DNA from: Ignavibacteria bacterium
GTDB lineage: Bacteria > Bacteroidota > Ignavibacteria > Tepidaquicellales > Tepidaquicellaceae
Assembly (NCBI GenBank): GCA_019187405.1
Contig: JABAQZ010000014.1
Span: 62,001 to 126,000 of the forward strand
Reading direction: 5' to 3'
DNA length: 64,000 nucleotides
The notes beneath the pieces were generated by a model that was not told the origin of the DNA, searched no databases, and worked only from the letters and a program-made list of their open reading frames with translations. A program made the translations under genes and the position numbers. Below are positions 62,496 through 64,000 of the stretch, piece after piece; the stretch's first letter is position 1; each line of letters begins with the position of its first letter.

Positions 62496-64000
62496 ATGTA
62501 TAAAATCAGCAAACTTAAAATAATCGTAATTGCTTTATTTCTGATCTCGACAAAGTATGCATTCCCGCAGAATGTTGCGCCGGACAAGAAGATATTGAAT
62601 GACGAGCCGTCAAGAGCCGAAAGAATCATCGATGAATACAAGCCGGCATTAATTTCAATTTGGTTTGTTGATAATGATTATTATTCTTATGGTTCTGAAT
62701 CATACATTGATACTACTATTCTCAACGGAAGCGGATTTTTTTTTAATGAAAGCGGGCTGATCGGAACCAATTATCATGTAATTGAAAATATTGACAGCAT
62801 CATAGTTAAGACCAGCGAAGGCAAATTTTACAATGCAGAGCTGATTATAGCTGAGGAAAAAAATGATTTTGCGATAATAAAAATATTAAATGCAGATAAT
62901 AAAAAATTTCCGGTTATCAAATTTGGAAATTCGGATGAACTTAAAGCAGGTCAGGAAGTATTTGCAATCGGAAGTCCGCTTGGTTTTGAATACACTCTTT
63001 CTTCGGGAATAATTGCCGCAGTCAGAGAGAATGAGAGTGTAAATTTTGCCGATCCCATAACGTACGAAACAGAAACGAAAAGTTTTGAAAAAGTAATACA
63101 GATAACGGCGCCGATATCCCCGGGAAACAGCGGAGGAGCTTTGTTTAATTCAAAAGGCGAAGTAATCGGAATTACTACTTATACTTATACCGGCTATGGT
63201 AATCTTAATTTTGCAATTGCAGCAAACACTTTTCAAAAGCTGATTTCGCTTGCAGAGTCTAATGATTTCGAGAAGAGCGAGGAACTCATTGCAAAGAAGG
63301 AGGAGAATCAGTTTCAGATGAAATTTAATTCAGCATCTGCTTTAAAAACCCAACTGAGTTACAATTGGTACTTCTCAAAGCTGAAGGATACATCAAAAAC
63401 TGCAGACAATTATACTTTGAAACAGGATTCGATTAATAAAATTAATTTTGCAAAAGCAGAAAGTTATTACTTTGAATGCATGGAGCTAAAGCCTGATACC
63501 TTTGCGGTATATCAAAGTCTCTTTGATCTTTATGTCATAACCGATAATTTCGAGAAAGCCGATGACCTGTATAAAAAAATTGAAAATAAATTTGACTCGG
63601 ACAGTCTGAAAAATCTCCTTGCTTTAAGTCTTACACCCGAATATTCATCTGTGAAGAACAGCGATATAGCATTAAAATTTTATCAAAAGCTTTTGGAGCA
63701 GGACAAAACACAGAGCTATGTTTATTTCAAAATTGCTTCCATCTATGAAGAGAAAAAAAATTATAAAAAAGCTCTGGAAGAATACAAAAAACTTCTTAAG
63801 ATTGATACTATGTTTACCGAAGCTTATTTTAAAATCGGCAAGATTTATTATTCTGATTTAAAGAATCCCGAGAAAGCAAAATTTTATTTCAATAAAGCTT
63901 ATGAAAGAGAGTTAATTTATTCGGGATATTCGGAATACATCACAGATCTGTATTATTACATGGGGATGATAGCGGTACAAGAAGGCAGAAAGTATGATGC
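62496..64000 (+). CDS. Exported trypsin-like serine protease with TPR tail (cut by window end)
   Basis: ATG gives MYKISKLKIIVIALFLISTK, a signal peptide. The chymotrypsin-fold domain has the HtrA-like triad: His94 in GTNYHVIEN, Asp124 in EEKNDFAIIK and Ser212 in APISPGNSGGALF. No PDZ domain follows. Instead, from about residue 320, TPR units appear (KAESYYFECMELKPDTFAVYQ, ALKFYQKLLEQDKTQSYVYFK, ALEEYKKLLKIDTMFTEAYFK) and run off the end of the window. Probably a periplasmic protease that binds substrates or partners by TPRs. The frame is open to the last base. Confidence 0.88.
   Translation, partial: MYKISKLKIIVIALFLISTKYAFPQNVAPDKKILNDEPSRAERIIDEYKPALISIWFVDNDYYSYGSESYIDTTILNGSGFFFNESGLIGTNYHVIENIDSIIVKTSEGKFYNAELIIAEEKNDFAIIKILNADNKKFPVIKFGNSDELKAGQEVFAIGSPLGFEYTLSSGIIAAVRENESVNFADPITYETETKSFEKVIQITAPISPGNSGGALFNSKGEVIGITTYTYTGYGNLNFAIAANTFQKLISLAESNDFEKSEELIAKKEENQFQMKFNSASALKTQLSYNWYFSKLKDTSKTADNYTLKQDSINKINFAKAESYYFECMELKPDTFAVYQSLFDLYVITDNFEKADDLYKKIENKFDSDSLKNLLALSLTPEYSSVKNSDIALKFYQKLLEQDKTQSYVYFKIASIYEEKKNYKKALEEYKKLLKIDTMFTEAYFKIGKIYYSDLKNPEKAKFYFNKAYERELIYSGYSEYITDLYYYMGMIAVQEGRKYD

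Overview
The window looks like a chromosomal segment of an AT-rich free-living bacterium of the Bacteroidota/Chlorobiota line, most likely Ignavibacteria or a relative. The reasons are two secreted proteins ending in a type IX secretion (Por) sorting domain with the NFPNPFNPST-type signature typical of Ignavibacteria, a fused E1 alpha/beta 2-oxoacid dehydrogenase, few obvious Shine-Dalgarno sequences, and frequent TTG/GTG starts. No rRNA, tRNA, CRISPR array or phage block was seen.

Layout. 1-3.3 kb: tail of a sorting-domain protein, the fused E1 enzyme and a YCII-like exported protein. 3.3-8.1 kb (minus strand): MoxR/ChlI-like ATPase, CBS protein, M48 protease, Yip1 membrane protein and NadD. 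8.1-14.9 kb (minus): surface-glycan cluster with three glycosyltransferases, an AsnB-like amidotransferase and a Wzx-like flippase. 15-19.9 kb (minus): PrsW-like protease, biotin carboxylase plus biotin carrier, VOC protein, small membrane proteins and MsrB. 19.9-23 kb (plus): methyltransferase, nitrilase, a broken histidine-kinase fragment, alpha/beta hydrolase and a FlaR-like P-loop kinase. 23.0-25.5 kb: gene-free island dominated by a palindrome array. 25.5-32.5 kb (minus): complete suf operon (sufBCDSE, SufT-like, ferredoxin-reductase-like) behind an IscR/Rrf2-type operator. 32.7-36.2 kb: CarboxypepD_reg protein, Era, lipoprotein and TPR protein. 36.3-37.8 kb: a REP-associated (RAYT) transposase next to a second palindrome array. 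37.8-41.2 kb: aldehyde dehydrogenase, lhgO with a nonsense codon, and a mannose-6-phosphate-isomerase-like cupin. 41.4-53.6 kb (plus): second glycan region (GT9, GT4s, methyltransferase, YfhO), TMEM175-like protein, LemA, a guanylyltransferase/phosphomannomutase-like fusion and a lone EIIA. 54-64 kb (plus): M61 peptidase, sorting-domain BNR protein, an ACP/reductase/acyl-ligase/AAC(3)-like acyl module, SRPBCC protein, enoyl-CoA hydratase and a trypsin-like/TPR protease cut by the window end.

The main unexplained structure is a palindromic repeat system. Two arrays, 47 copies at 23,070-24,694 and 21 copies at 37,008-37,727, share the same 16-bp imperfect palindrome GCAACATAAATGTTGC in the same orientation and with the same 29-bp period, but have different spacer sequences. 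The second array lies immediately upstream of a RAYT-type HUH transposase gene, so a RAYT/REP-like system with unusually regular tandem arrays is the best working explanation. Array 1 also carries three copies of a conserved interruption, each giving an exact 121-bp palindrome-to-palindrome distance.

Functionally the window joins cell-surface glycan assembly (activated mannose, glycosyltransferases, flippase), Fe-S cluster assembly and acyl-CoA/2-oxoacid metabolism. There are two clear gene-decay events: the histidine-kinase fragment and lhgO.
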